Assembly: GCF_005952805.1 (NCBI RefSeq)
Contig: NZ_CP040709.1
Span: forward strand, 1,054,001-1,118,000
Length of the DNA stretch: 64,000 nt
Direction of reading: 5' to 3'
Source of the DNA: Inhella inkyongensis
GTDB lineage: Bacteria > Pseudomonadota > Gammaproteobacteria > Burkholderiales > Burkholderiaceae_C
The stretch's first letter is position 1; each line of letters opens with the position of its first letter. The position numbers were made by a program, and so were the translations under genes. This document shows positions 48,246 to 56,787 of this stretch, one piece after another. The notes under the pieces were generated by a model that saw only the letters and a list, made by a program, of their open reading frames with translations, ran no database searches and was not told the origin of the DNA.

Positions 48246-49465
48246 GCGCACAGCTTTCTGGCCAGGGCCTGGCCGACCCAGCGGCCATGGGCCAGGCAGG
48301 CGGTCAACAAATAGCCCCCGGTGGGGGCTTCCCAATCGAGCATCTCGCCCGTGGCCCAGACCGCCGGCAGGGCCTTCAATTCGCCGTCGGGCGACAGGGC
48401 GTCGAAGCGAATGCCGCCGGCCGTGCTGATGGCCTCGGCCACCGGGCGCGTGGCGCTCACGGTGAGGGGCAGGGCTTTGAGTGCCGGCCCCAGGGCTCTG
48501 GGTTCGTTCAGGGTGGAGGCATCCAGCAACTCGTGCAGCAGGGCACTCTTGGCGCTGCTGAGCGAGAACAGGCTCTTCAACTGGCTGGACAGGCTCTTGC
48601 TGCCGCGCCCGCGGGCGAGCGCCGTGGCCACCTGTTCGGCACTGTGCTGCGGCAGCAGGTCCAGCGCCAGCGTGGCCGCGCCCTCTTCGGCAATGACCTC
48701 GCGCAAGGCGGCGCTGAAGGCATAGACCAGGCTGCCTTCGATGCCGTGCTCGGTCAGCACGAACTCGCCGGCCTGGCGGCGGCCGCCGAATTGGATCGCC
48801 ACCGGCTTGAGGGGTTGGCCAGCGAAGCGGCTGCGCAGGTGCTCGCTCCAGCCGCCCAGCACCTCAAAGCCGCAGTTGCTGGCGCGCAGGGGCGACACGG
48901 CCACGCCACGCTCGGCCATCAAGGGCGCCCAGGCGCCATCCGAGCCCAGGCGCGGCCAGCTGGCGCCGCCCAGGGCCAGCACCGTGGCCTGTGGGCGCAG
49001 CAGCAGCTCGCCGCCCGGGTGGGCCAAGCGCAGTGCGCCGTCTTCCGTCCAGCCCAGCCAGCGGTGGCGGTTGTGGAACTGCACGCCTTGGCTGGAGAGG
49101 CGCTGCAGCCAGGCACGCAAAAGCGGCGCGGCCTTCATCACCGTGGGGAAGACGCGGCCCGAGCTGCCGACAAAGGTTTCCTGCCCCAGGCCCGCGCACC
49201 AGGCGCGCAGGTCGTCAGGCGTGAAGGCGTCCAGCATCGGACGCAGCATGTCGCCGGCCACGCCATAGCGGGTGACGAAGCGTTCATAGGGCTCGGAATG
49301 GGTCAGGTTTAGCCCGCCGCGCCCGGCGAGTTGGAATTTGCGCCCGACCGAGGGCATGGCATCGAAGAGCGCGACCGCAACGCCGGCACGGCTCAGTTCA
49401 TCCGCCGCCATCAGGCCGGCGGGGCCGCCGCCAATGACGGCGACCTGGGGAGAGGGATGGGACAT
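48242..49465 (-). CDS. FAD-dependent flavoprotein (TIGR03862/HI0933-like)
   Basis: A 407-residue flavoprotein starting VAVIGGGPAGLMAADELSRA (FAD dinucleotide fold), followed by GRKFQLAGRGGLNLTHSEP, LGGASWPRLGSDG, and a C-terminal ATGEMLDWEAPTGGYLL. These are motifs of the HI0933/BaiN-like family, oxidoreductases of mostly unknown substrate. ATG 49465 is best; an extra 20 residues upstream would overlap the divergent promoter of the PspA operon. Confidence 0.88.
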   Translation of the reverse strand: MSHPSPQVAVIGGGPAGLMAADELSRAGVAVALFDAMPSVGRKFQLAGRGGLNLTHSEPYERFVTRYGVAGDMLRPMLDAFTPDDLRAWCAGLGQETFVGSSGRVFPTVMKAAPLLRAWLQRLSSQGVQFHNRHRWLGWTEDGALRLAHPGGELLLRPQATVLALGGASWPRLGSDGAWAPLMAERGVAVSPLRASNCGFEVLGGWSEHLRSRFAGQPLKPVAIQFGGRRQAGEFVLTEHGIEGSLVYAFSAALREVIAEEGAATLALDLLPQHSAEQVATALARGRGSKSLSSQLKSLFSLSSAKSALLHELLDASTLNEPRALGPALKALPLTVSATRPVAEAISTAGGIRFDALSPDGELKALPAVWATGEMLDWEAPTGGYLLTACLAHGRWVGQALARKLCA

Positions 49466-49492
49466 GGGGCGCAGTGTCGCTGCAGACCTTTG

Positions 49493-49520
49493 TTGACAGG
49501 CGAAGCCAATTGAATACACT
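49493..49520 (+). promoter_or_regulatory. Sigma-70 promoter of the PspA-flotillin operon
   Basis: TTGACA (49493-49498) is a perfect -35 box, followed after 16 bases by TACACT (49515-49520) as -10. It is the best consensus match I noticed in an intergenic region of this window. The start codon at 49552 lies about 25 bases beyond the expected transcription start. Confidence 0.75.
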
Positions 49521-49551
49521 TGCATTCATTCGTCAACGATGAAGGGCTGCG

Positions 49552-50049
49552 ATGGTCACCGCCACCCCCACGATGGAGCCCCTGTCGGCTCGCATACCCA
49601 GCGACCTCTACCTATGGCTGGCCCAGTTGCAGGTGGAGGGCGCCACCACCAACAGCGACAAGCTGCGCGTGCTGCTGGGTCAACTCAAGCGCCAGCACGA
49701 TGGAGCTTTCGACTATGTGGCAGCGCATGCGTGGGCGCGTGAACTGACGCACCGTCTGCGCGAGTCTCTGGTGCGCATCGAGGGCAAGGAGGGGCGGCAC
49801 TCAGAGGTGCTGAGTCAATTGATTGAGCACCTCACCACATTGATGGCCTTGGTGATCAGCCAGGCCCCCCCCGATGCCGCCGCCGCCACCCAGTTGGAAG
49901 ATGCGTTGGTTCGGCGCGCCAGCCTGATGGGTGAGGCCTTGCTGCGTCAGGCCACGGCGGCCCAGGCTTTTGATCCCCAGGTTGTGCAACGCCACCTCGG
50001 CGGCAGCCTGGCTCTCTTCCGTACCATCCCCCACCCGCAAGGAGACTGA
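49552..50049 (+). CDS. RHH-like small protein heading the PspA operon
   Basis: A 165-residue protein, not assigned to a known family. The first 50 residues (LSARIPSDLYLWLAQLQVEGATTNSDKL as beta strand, helix, helix) look like a ribbon-helix-helix DNA-binding domain; the remainder is helical. It starts the operon, with pspA two bases after its stop region, so it may be an autoregulator. ATG 49552 is preceded by AAGGG. Confidence 0.6.
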   Translation: MVTATPTMEPLSARIPSDLYLWLAQLQVEGATTNSDKLRVLLGQLKRQHDGAFDYVAAHAWARELTHRLRESLVRIEGKEGRHSEVLSQLIEHLTTLMALVISQAPPDAAAATQLEDALVRRASLMGEALLRQATAAQAFDPQVVQRHLGGSLALFRTIPHPQGD

Positions 50050-50050
50050 T

Positions 50051-50719
50051 ATGGCGGATTCCCTCAAGACCCGTGTGGGTCGTGTCGTGGCTGGCGGTCT
50101 GCACGCGCTGATCGACAAGCTGGAAGACCAGGCCCCCGAGGCCATGCTGGAGCAGGCGCTGCGCGAGGCCGATGGCGTCATCGACGAGGTGCGCGCCGAG
50201 CTTGGCCGCGTGAGTGCGAACCGGCATCTGGCCCAGCAGCAGCATGCGCGCCTGAATCGCGACCACGAGGCCCTGCGCCAGCAGATTGACCAGGCCTTGG
50301 CCCAGGGCCGAGAGGATCTGGCGCGCGCAGCCGTGGCGCGCCAGCTTGACATTGAGGCCCAGATTCCAGTGCTCGAAACCACCCTGGCCGACTTCGCTCG
50401 CCAGGAGCAGGAGTTGCAGGGATTCACGGCCGCCCTGCTGGCCAAGCAGCGTGAGATGCAACAGGCTTTGAGCGAGTTTCGCGCCAGCCGCGCCGCCACG
50501 CAGTCGCCAACCAGTGCGGTGGGGGCTGCGAGTGCGGAACAGCGCATGGACAAGGTGAGCCAGGCCTTTGATCGCCTCTACGAGCGCCAGACCGGCCTGA
50601 GTGCCACCCAGCGTGCAGGGTCGCTCCAGCAGGGCGCGCAACTGCGCGAACTGGAAGAGCTGGTGCGTGAACACAAGATTGCCGAGCGCATGGCGCAGAT
50701 CAAGGCGGGTCAGGCGTGA
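50051..50719 (+). CDS. pspA: PspA/IM30 family membrane-stress protein
   Basis: A 222-residue PspA/Vipp1-family protein: amphipathic N-terminal helix (MADSLKTRVGRVVAGGLHAL), EDQAPEAMLEQALREADGVI, then a long coiled coil with AAVARQLDIEAQIPVLETTL and a final helix ending KIAERMAQIKAG. Such proteins assemble ESCRT-III-like rods that repair membranes. No pspF, pspB or pspC is present; the partners here are YqiJ and flotillin. A GGAGACTGAT ribosome site precedes the ATG. Confidence 0.9.
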   Translation: MADSLKTRVGRVVAGGLHALIDKLEDQAPEAMLEQALREADGVIDEVRAELGRVSANRHLAQQQHARLNRDHEALRQQIDQALAQGREDLARAAVARQLDIEAQIPVLETTLADFARQEQELQGFTAALLAKQREMQQALSEFRASRAATQSPTSAVGAASAEQRMDKVSQAFDRLYERQTGLSATQRAGSLQQGAQLRELEELVREHKIAERMAQIKAGQA

Positions 50720-51342
50720 ACCTCTTTCTGGCCCCTGAGACCCTGCCCTTCGGCGTGGCGGTGGCGCTCATCGTCGCCATCGCGCTGCTGGAGGGGCTGG
50801 GCATGATGTTGGCGCTCAGCCCCAGCAATCTGATCGATCAATGGCTGCCCGAGGCCGCCAGCGAGGGTGCTTGGGATCGCGTGCTGGGCTGGTTGCATCT
50901 GGGGCGGGTGCCGGCCCTGGTGCTGCTGCTGCTCTTCTTGCTGGGCTATGCCTTGTTTGGCTACGGCCTGCAAAAGGTCAGTTTGGGTTTGCTCGGCTTT
51001 TACCTACCCGCTTGGATCGCGGGGCTCTTGGCCGTGCCGCCGGGTTTGGCCACCGTGCGGGGCTTGGGCAGCCTGATCGCCCACATCATTCCGCGCGACG
51101 AGACCAGCGCCGTGAGCGAGCAAACCCTGGTGGGCCGCAGCGGCGTGATTGCCGGCGGCGTGGCCCGCAGGGGCCTGGCTGCCCAGGCCCGTGTGCGCGA
51201 CGCGCTGGGCCGCACCCACTACCTCATGGTGGAGCCCGATCTCGACGACGAAGTGTTCGAGGACGGCACGCAGATTCTGATCGTGCGGAAGCTCGGTGCC
51301 TTCTACCGCTGCATTGCCAACCCCCATCCTGAGCTGCTTTGA
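50716..51342 (+). CDS. YqiJ/NfeD-like membrane protein with OB-fold
   Basis: A 208-residue protein with two or three transmembrane helices (VAVALIVAIALLEGLGMML; PALVLLLLFLLGYALF; ALGLLGFYLPAWIAGLLAV) and a C-terminal OB-like domain (TLVGRSGVIAGG, YLMVEPDLDDEVFEDGTQIL). Such NfeD-class proteins partner with flotillins. The start GTG 50716 overlaps the pspA stop (GTGA). Confidence 0.85.
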   Translation: MNLFLAPETLPFGVAVALIVAIALLEGLGMMLALSPSNLIDQWLPEAASEGAWDRVLGWLHLGRVPALVLLLLFLLGYALFGYGLQKVSLGLLGFYLPAWIAGLLAVPPGLATVRGLGSLIAHIIPRDETSAVSEQTLVGRSGVIAGGVARRGLAAQARVRDALGRTHYLMVEPDLDDEVFEDGTQILIVRKLGAFYRCIANPHPELL

Positions 51343-51361
51343 ATCTGGGAGAACTGAAGAC

Positions 51362-53089
51362 ATGAACAACTTGATCGAAATGGGCGGACTGGCCGGTGTG
51401 GCCCTGCTGGGCTTGCTGACCATCGGCTTCGTGTTTGCGCGTCTGTACAAGCGCAGCACCAAGGAGACCGCCTTTGTGCGCACCGGTCTGGGCGGTCAGA
51501 AAGTCATCATGGACGGCGGCGCCATCGTGCTGCCGGTCTTCCATGAGCGTGTGTTGGTCAATATGAACACCCTCAAGCTGGAAGTGCTGCGGCGCGAACG
51601 CGAGAGCCTGATCACCAAGGACCGTATGCGCGTGGATGTGACCGCAGCCTTCTTCGTGCGCGTCAAGCAGACCGAGGAAGCGGTGAGCACGGCGGCCCAG
51701 ACCTTGGGCACCCGCACCATGAGCCCCGAGGAGCTCAAGGCCTTGGTGGAAGACAAGTTCGTCGACAGCCTGCGCGCCACCGCCGCCACCATGACCATCC
51801 AGGAGTTGCAGGACAAGCGCCGCGACTTCGTGCAGGCGGTGCAGAACGCCGTGGCTGAAGACCTGGAGAAGAACGGCCTGGAGTTGGAGTCAGTATCCCT
51901 GACCAGCTTGGATCAGACTGACAAGCAGTTCTTCAATCCCAACAATGCCTTTGACGCCGAGGGTTTGACGCGCTTGACCGAACAGACCGAGGCGCGCCGC
52001 AAGCAGCGCAACGATGTGGAGCAGGACACCGAAGTGCAGGTGCGCACCAAGAACCTGGAGGCCTCGCGCCTGAAGCTCACCATCGAGAAGGATCAGGAAT
52101 TCGCCAGCCTGGCACAGACGCGCGAGATCGAGACCGCGCGTGCCGAGCAGATGGCGCAGATCGCTTCGCAGCAGGCCGAGCGGGCGCGTGAGGCCGAGTC
52201 GGTCAAGATCGAGGCCGAGCGCCAGGTCAGCCAGCGCCGCATCGAGGCCGAGCGCGAGATCAAGGCCGCCGAGATCGAGAAGAACCTGGTGCTGCAGACG
52301 CGCGAGATCGAGCAGGAGCGTCAGACCGAGATGAAGCGCGCCGAGCAGCGCAAGCAGGTCGAGATCGCGCGTCAAGACACGCAGATTGCCATCGCCACCA
52401 AGAGCCGCGAGCAATCGGTGGCTGACGCCGCGGCGGCCACCGCACGTGCCGAGTCGGTCAAGGCCGAGGAGGGCGTGAACACTGCCCGCCAAGTGGCCGT
52501 CGCCGAACGCGACAAGGCCATTCAGCTGATCGAGGCGAGCAAGGAGGCCGAACAGAGCGCCATTGCGGTGCGGGTCTCGGCCACCGCCGAAAAGGACGCC
52601 GCCATCGACCGCGCCGAGGCCCTGACCATCGAGGCCAAGGCCAAGCAGGCCGCAGCCCTGGCCGAGGCCGAGGGCCGGAGGGCGATCAATGAGGCGCTCA
52701 ACACCCTGTCGGCGGCGCAGATCGATCTGCAGGTGCGCACCCAGTTGCTGCAGCAGTTGCCGCAGATCCTGGAGCAGGCCGTGCGCCCGATGGAGAAGAT
52801 CGACTCGATCCGCATCTTCCAGGTCAATGGCATGCCCGGCACCCCGGGCGCAGCGGGAGGGTCAGGTGGGGCGGCCGGCGAAGGGAATGGCGCCACCTTT
52901 CCCGAGCAGGTGATGAATTCGGCCCTGCAATACCAGCTGGCCAAGCCCATCGTCGACGCCGTGATGAAGGACGCTGGCCTGAACAACGAGGGCATCACGG
53001 GCATGGCTCAGGCTTTGAGTGGCATGCTGGCCCCACCGGCTACGGCTACGGCTACGGCTACGGCTACGGCTGCGCGCGAAGCTGGCTAA
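51362..53089 (+). CDS. Flotillin family protein (YqiK-like)
   Basis: A 575-residue flotillin: N-terminal membrane helix (AGVALLGLLTIGFVFAR), SPFH/PHB domain at about 40-210 (GGAIVLPVFHERVLVNMNTL), then a long charged coiled coil with Glu-Ala repeats (ESVKIEAERQVSQRRIEAER), and a Gly/Ala-rich tail ending in an Ala-Thr repeat. Flotillins organise membrane microdomains. With PspA and the OB-fold protein this forms the known membrane-stress triad. The 3' end overlaps the convergent hydrolase gene by 26 bases. Confidence 0.92.
   Translation: MNNLIEMGGLAGVALLGLLTIGFVFARLYKRSTKETAFVRTGLGGQKVIMDGGAIVLPVFHERVLVNMNTLKLEVLRRERESLITKDRMRVDVTAAFFVRVKQTEEAVSTAAQTLGTRTMSPEELKALVEDKFVDSLRATAATMTIQELQDKRRDFVQAVQNAVAEDLEKNGLELESVSLTSLDQTDKQFFNPNNAFDAEGLTRLTEQTEARRKQRNDVEQDTEVQVRTKNLEASRLKLTIEKDQEFASLAQTREIETARAEQMAQIASQQAERAREAESVKIEAERQVSQRRIEAEREIKAAEIEKNLVLQTREIEQERQTEMKRAEQRKQVEIARQDTQIAIATKSREQSVADAAAATARAESVKAEEGVNTARQVAVAERDKAIQLIEASKEAEQSAIAVRVSATAEKDAAIDRAEALTIEAKAKQAAALAEAEGRRAINEALNTLSAAQIDLQVRTQLLQQLPQILEQAVRPMEKIDSIRIFQVNGMPGTPGAAGGSGGAAGEGNGATFPEQVMNSALQYQLAKPIVDAVMKDAGLNNEGITGMAQALSGMLAPPATATATATATAAREAG
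53039..53071. repeat. GCTACG hexamer tract at the 3' end of the flotillin gene
   Basis: Five perfect hexamer units (GCTACG in the flotillin frame) encode the Ala-Thr tail. On the minus strand the stop codon of the hydrolase gene (53064-53066, TAG) lies inside the same tract. Confidence 0.92.
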
Positions 53090-53876
53090 GGAAGCCTCGA
53101 ACCACCGCCCGCCAGTTGGCATAGCCCGGCACATGGCAGGTCTGCGGCAGCAGATGCAACTCGCTGCCGCCGCCCAGTCGGCGCTGCAGTGCCTGGGCGT
53201 GGCGCAGCGGGCTGACGGGGTCATCCTGGCAATGCAGTTGCAGCACCGGCGCTTCGATCTTGGGTGCGGCGAGGTCGGCGCGGTGCGGATCGCGCATCAG
53301 CCATTGCAAAGGCAGCCAGGGGTAGTGGCCCTGGCCGAGCGCCAGCGCGGAATCGAAGGACGAATCCAGCACCAGGCCGGCCACGGGGACGCGCGCCGCC
53401 AGCATCACGGCCTGGGCGCTGCCCAGCGATTCGCCAAACAGCACGATGCGTTCGGGCTCGATGCCCAATCGGATCAGGGTGTCGTAGCCGGTGTCGGCGT
53501 CGCGCTTCCAGCCGGCCTCGCTGGGGCTGCCGGTCGAACCGCCGTAGCCGCGCCAACTGAGGGCGAGCACGCCGGCGCCGTCCTGATGCAGGGCGGCCAG
53601 GCGGCCGGCGCGGGCGTCCAGGTTGGCACCATTGCCATGCAGATAGAGCAGCACCGGCGCCTTCCGGTCGGGGGGCTCCAGCCACCAGGTGACCAGGCGC
53701 TCGCCGTCGGCGGTCTGCAGGATCAGGGTCTTGGCGGCGGCTGGCGCGGCCTTGAGCGGGTTGGCGTCGGGGTGGAAGAGCAGATTGCGCTGCCCGGCCC
53801 ACACCGCCAGACAGAGCAGTGCGTAGACCAGGGCGGCCAGGCCGCCCCAGGCGAGCAGGGCGCGCAGGGCCTTCAC
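53064..53876 (-). CDS. Membrane-anchored alpha/beta hydrolase
   Basis: A 270-residue protein with an N-terminal membrane helix (LLAWGGLAALVYALLCLAVW) and an alpha/beta-hydrolase domain: YLHGNGANLDARAG, the nucleophile in LFGESLGSAQAVML, the aspartate in CQDDPVSPLRHAQ, and histidine in LLPQTCHVPGY. Resembles the BEM46/YfhR family. It overlaps the cupin stop by four bases, so it belongs to the ECF sigma operon. Confidence 0.88.
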   Translation of the reverse strand: MKALRALLAWGGLAALVYALLCLAVWAGQRNLLFHPDANPLKAAPAAAKTLILQTADGERLVTWWLEPPDRKAPVLLYLHGNGANLDARAGRLAALHQDGAGVLALSWRGYGGSTGSPSEAGWKRDADTGYDTLIRLGIEPERIVLFGESLGSAQAVMLAARVPVAGLVLDSSFDSALALGQGHYPWLPLQWLMRDPHRADLAAPKIEAPVLQLHCQDDPVSPLRHAQALQRRLGGGSELHLLPQTCHVPGYANWRAVVRGFLSQLRAQP

Positions 53877-54724
53877 AGCGGCGGCCAGCCCTGGGCCTGC
53901 CGGTAGGGGTTGTCGATGGCCGCGGCGTCGATGGCGCCGTGGAAGAACAACAGGCAGGGGGCGTCGGCAAAAAGCTCACCGTGCTGGCTGCCGGCCGGGG
54001 CGAACTGGTACTCGCCTTCGCGCAGCAGCAGGTCGCCCAGGAAGAGTTCGCCCTCGACCATCAGGCACTCTTCGTCCACGCCATGGGGATGGGCGGGCAC
54101 CCGGCCGCCGCTGTCGAGGCGCGCCAGCAGCGAGATGGCCTGGCCCTCCGCATGCAGCGGACAGATCTCAACCCCAGGTCGCAGGGGCTGCCAGGCCTGT
54201 GGCGCTTGAACCTGCGCCTGCTGCGGTGCCCGGAAAGGGCCTTGGGGGCCATGGCGGCGCAAATAGAGCCGCAGACCCGTGGCGCCGGCCTGGAGCAGGG
54301 GGGCCTGGCTCTCGGTGAGCAACAAGTGATGGGAGGCACGCAATGCCTGCGCATCCGCATCGGTCCCAAATTGCCCCTGGCCCGCCAGGACGAGCAGCTC
54401 CAGGGCGTTGTCGCCCGGTTGCGCCAGACTCAGCACGGCCAGCGGGTCCAGCTCGACCACCCAACTTTGTTCCCTTAGGGGCCAGGCGCGCAGGCCGGCT
54501 CCCCAGGACTGGGCGGCGGCGGACTGCGGCCGGCGGCGCGTGAGCAGTCCGGCCTGGGCGGCATGGCTGGCCGCCACGCGCAGGCGCAAGCGCTCGCCCA
54601 GGGCGGCACTGGGGCCGCTGGTGAGTGGTGCGGACAGGGCTTGGATCAGGGGCGCGGCCTCGCCCGGCTGCGGCGCGCGGGCGTGTGCCAGGGGCAGGGC
54701 TTCGCCCAGGGCATCGGTGTTCAT
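53873..54724 (-). CDS. ChrR-like cupin, probable anti-sigma factor
   Basis: A 283-residue protein next to an ECF sigma gene, as in RpoE-ChrR pairs. The C-terminal cupin has VPAHPHGVDEECLMVEGELFLG, with His and Glu metal ligands, and GEYQFAPAGSQHGELF. The N-terminal region is Ala/Leu/Arg-rich and lacks the HxxxCxxC zinc motif of canonical ChrR anti-sigma domains, so the mode of sigma binding must differ or this is only a metal sensor. It overlaps the sigma gene by four bases. Confidence 0.75.
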   Translation of the reverse strand: MNTDALGEALPLAHARAPQPGEAAPLIQALSAPLTSGPSAALGERLRLRVAASHAAQAGLLTRRRPQSAAAQSWGAGLRAWPLREQSWVVELDPLAVLSLAQPGDNALELLVLAGQGQFGTDADAQALRASHHLLLTESQAPLLQAGATGLRLYLRRHGPQGPFRAPQQAQVQAPQAWQPLRPGVEICPLHAEGQAISLLARLDSGGRVPAHPHGVDEECLMVEGELFLGDLLLREGEYQFAPAGSQHGELFADAPCLLFFHGAIDAAAIDNPYRQAQGWPPL

Positions 54725-55395
54725 CGCTGGCCCTCCAGCAGGGGTTTGAGGGTGGCGAGGGCGCGCCGGATCTGGGATTTGATGGTGCCCAGCGGTAACG
54801 CGGTCTGCTCGGCAATTTCTTCGTGGCTCAGGCCCCGGAAGAAGGCGAGGCCGAGCAATTGGCGGGGTTGCGCGCCGAGTTGCAGCAGGGCCTGGTGCAG
54901 GGCCTGGTGGCTACGGCTGGCGGCCAGTAACTCGGCGCCGTCGTGCTCTGCATCGCCGCCATCGGGCTCGAAGCCCTGTTCTTGCAAGGCCTCCAGTGAG
55001 CTGCAGGACTCCGTGCTGCGGGCGCGGGCGCGGTAGGCATCGAGCGCGCGGCTGCGCGCCAGGGTCAGCACCCAGGCCTCGGCATTGCCGCGTGCGGGAT
55101 CGAAGCGGGCGGCCTGCCGCCACACCTGCCAGAAGCAGTCCTCCACCACTTCTTCCGCGGCGGCGGGCTCGCGCAGGATGCGCAGAGCCAGGGCGTGTAC
55201 GCGTGCGCTCAGGGCCTTGTAGAGCCGCGCGAAAGCGGCCTCGTCTTGGTCGACGATGGCCAGCAGACAGGCCTCCAGCGAAGTGGCGTTCGGGGTCTGC
55301 GGAGGACTCAGGGCTTGAGCGATGTCGTCCATCGAAAAGGCGCCCAGCAGCGCCGGCCAAATCGGCGCGGCCTGAGGCTGGGACTGGGTCCACAT
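54721..55395 (-). CDS. ECF-type RNA polymerase sigma factor
   Basis: A 224-residue ECF sigma factor. Region 2 includes FARLYKALSARVHALALRIL, EVVEDCFWQVWRQAARFDPA and TLARSRALDAYRARAR; region 4 includes FRGLSHEEIAEQTALPLGT and IKSQIRRALATLKPLL. The N-terminal 40 residues are an extra extension; ATG at 55332 is an internal alternative. The cupin partner and hydrolase follow directly, and the trHb gene precedes by 25 bases, so all may be regulated together, perhaps by oxidative stress. Confidence 0.88.
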   Translation of the reverse strand: MWTQSQPQAAPIWPALLGAFSMDDIAQALSPPQTPNATSLEACLLAIVDQDEAAFARLYKALSARVHALALRILREPAAAEEVVEDCFWQVWRQAARFDPARGNAEAWVLTLARSRALDAYRARARSTESCSSLEALQEQGFEPDGGDAEHDGAELLAASRSHQALHQALLQLGAQPRQLLGLAFFRGLSHEEIAEQTALPLGTIKSQIRRALATLKPLLEGQR

Positions 55396-55420
55396 GGCGG
55401 GGCTCTATTGTGGTTGCCGA

Positions 55421-55837
55421 TCAGGGCACATCGATGATGTCTCGATGCATGGGCGCGAGCTTGGCCAGCATGCGGTTTTGTGCCGCAAAGGGAATGCCAC
55501 GCGCCGCCATGGCCTGCTGCAACACCTCCACCAGGGCGTTGAACTCGGGTTTGCTGATCTCCATGCCTTGGTGGGCGGCGCGCATGTCAGGGCCCTGGTA
55601 CTGACAGGGGCCGCCTGCCAACTCACAGAGTTGTTCTGTCAGTTGGTTCGCGAGGTGCTCGGCATTGAGGCCCTGGAAGCGCCGGCCGATGCGGGCGTCC
55701 TGCGGCAGGCGGGCAGCGAAATCGACCATCACGGCCTGGATGCCCGCTTTGCCGCCCCAGGCGCGATAGAGCGAATCGTCCTGAGCCCAGGCGGGCAGGC
55801 TGATGAGACTGAGGATCAAGAGCAGGCGGCGCATCAA
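55421..55837 (-). CDS. Secreted group 1 truncated hemoglobin
   Basis: A 138-residue protein with a signal sequence (LLLILSLISLPAWAQ), then the trHb core: LYRAWGGKAGIQAVMVDFAA, QLTEQLCELAGGPCQYQGPDM, and the heme-binding histidine in RAAHQGMEISKPEF. Export makes a periplasmic oxygen or NO function likely, unlike cytoplasmic trHbs. The start overlaps the stop of the DUF3034 gene by four bases. Confidence 0.88.
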   Translation of the reverse strand: MMRRLLLILSLISLPAWAQDDSLYRAWGGKAGIQAVMVDFAARLPQDARIGRRFQGLNAEHLANQLTEQLCELAGGPCQYQGPDMRAAHQGMEISKPEFNALVEVLQQAMAARGIPFAAQNRMLAKLAPMHRDIIDVP

Positions 55838-56730
55838 AAACTCCCTTGGATGGATAGATAGGCGCCGCGCTGGCGCTTGGGGCGCAGGGCCGGGGCGATG
55901 GCGCCCAGATCGACTGCGGCTACGGTCAGGGTGACTTGCTTGTGGGGTGCCCAGGCAAGAAAGACGTCAAACCAGTCGTCCTCGCGCAGGGCGCCCGCGC
56001 CAAGCACGCTGCGCTCCAGCGCATTGGGTTTGGCGCGCACCTCCAGGCCCGCGGCCAGGCGAGGCGAGAGCAGCCAGGCCAGCGAGAGCTCGGGCTGCAG
56101 GCGCCAGCGGCGGTCCTGTGCGCCGCCAAAGCCCAGCAGGCCGCCCTGGTTGGCACGCGTGGCGCGCAGGGTCAGATTGCCGAGCAGACCCCAGTCCAGC
56201 CACAGCTTGGTGGCTGCCACATAGAGCTCGTTGCCCTGACGGTCGGCGCCGAGCGGACCATGCAGGGTGGGGGCCAGGGCGCCGGCCTGGGTTCGCTTGT
56301 GGAGCAGGCCCACAGCGATCTGCGGCATCCAGCGATCGGCGTCCAGCACGGCATCGCCGGCCACCTTCCACTTCAAGCCCAGGATCTGCTGCTGCAGCAC
56401 CAGGCCCTCCAGTCCCAAAGCCGCCAGGCTGCTACCGGTGTGCAGGCGCTGGCGCGCCAGACTGAGTTCGATGCGGTCGTCCCAGACCCAGGCCAGCCCC
56501 TGGACCTCTAGCCGGTAGTCGCGTGTCTTGAGGTGGCTGGCGAAGGCGGCAAGGCCTTGTTCGCCCTCGCTGGCTGGGGTGGCGGTCAGGGCCCAGGGGC
56601 TTAAGCCCCCGCCGCCCGCACCGTCCACCGAGGCCACGCCGCCGGTCAGGGCCAGCTTGCCTTGGGCGCAGGCACTCTGGCACAGGGCCAGGCTCAGAAG
56701 AAGCAAGGGAAGAATTCGTGTTGGGATCAT
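55834..56730 (-). CDS. DUF3034 family putative outer-membrane protein
   Basis: A 298-residue protein with signal sequence (LPLLLLSLALCQSACAQ) and DUF3034 features: KLALTGGVASVDGAGGGGLSP, WDDRIELSLARQRLHTG, NLTLRATRANQGGLLGFGGA, REDDWFDVFLAWAP, and a C-terminal aromatic (SIQGSF). It is probably an outer-membrane barrel. It precedes the truncated hemoglobin, a pairing that suggests a shared respiratory or redox role. Confidence 0.85.
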   Translation of the reverse strand: MIPTRILPLLLLSLALCQSACAQGKLALTGGVASVDGAGGGGLSPWALTATPASEGEQGLAAFASHLKTRDYRLEVQGLAWVWDDRIELSLARQRLHTGSSLAALGLEGLVLQQQILGLKWKVAGDAVLDADRWMPQIAVGLLHKRTQAGALAPTLHGPLGADRQGNELYVAATKLWLDWGLLGNLTLRATRANQGGLLGFGGAQDRRWRLQPELSLAWLLSPRLAAGLEVRAKPNALERSVLGAGALREDDWFDVFLAWAPHKQVTLTVAAVDLGAIAPALRPKRQRGAYLSIQGSF

Positions 56731-56787
56731 GGGCGGGCTCGGGTTGATGCCCCTGATACGCCGGCCAGCCCGGATTGGATGCAGGGC

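Noticed and set aside
53873..54724. Canonical zinc-binding ChrR anti-sigma domain
   Set aside because: No HxxxCxxC motif is visible; only the cupin part and the neighbouring sigma gene support the call.
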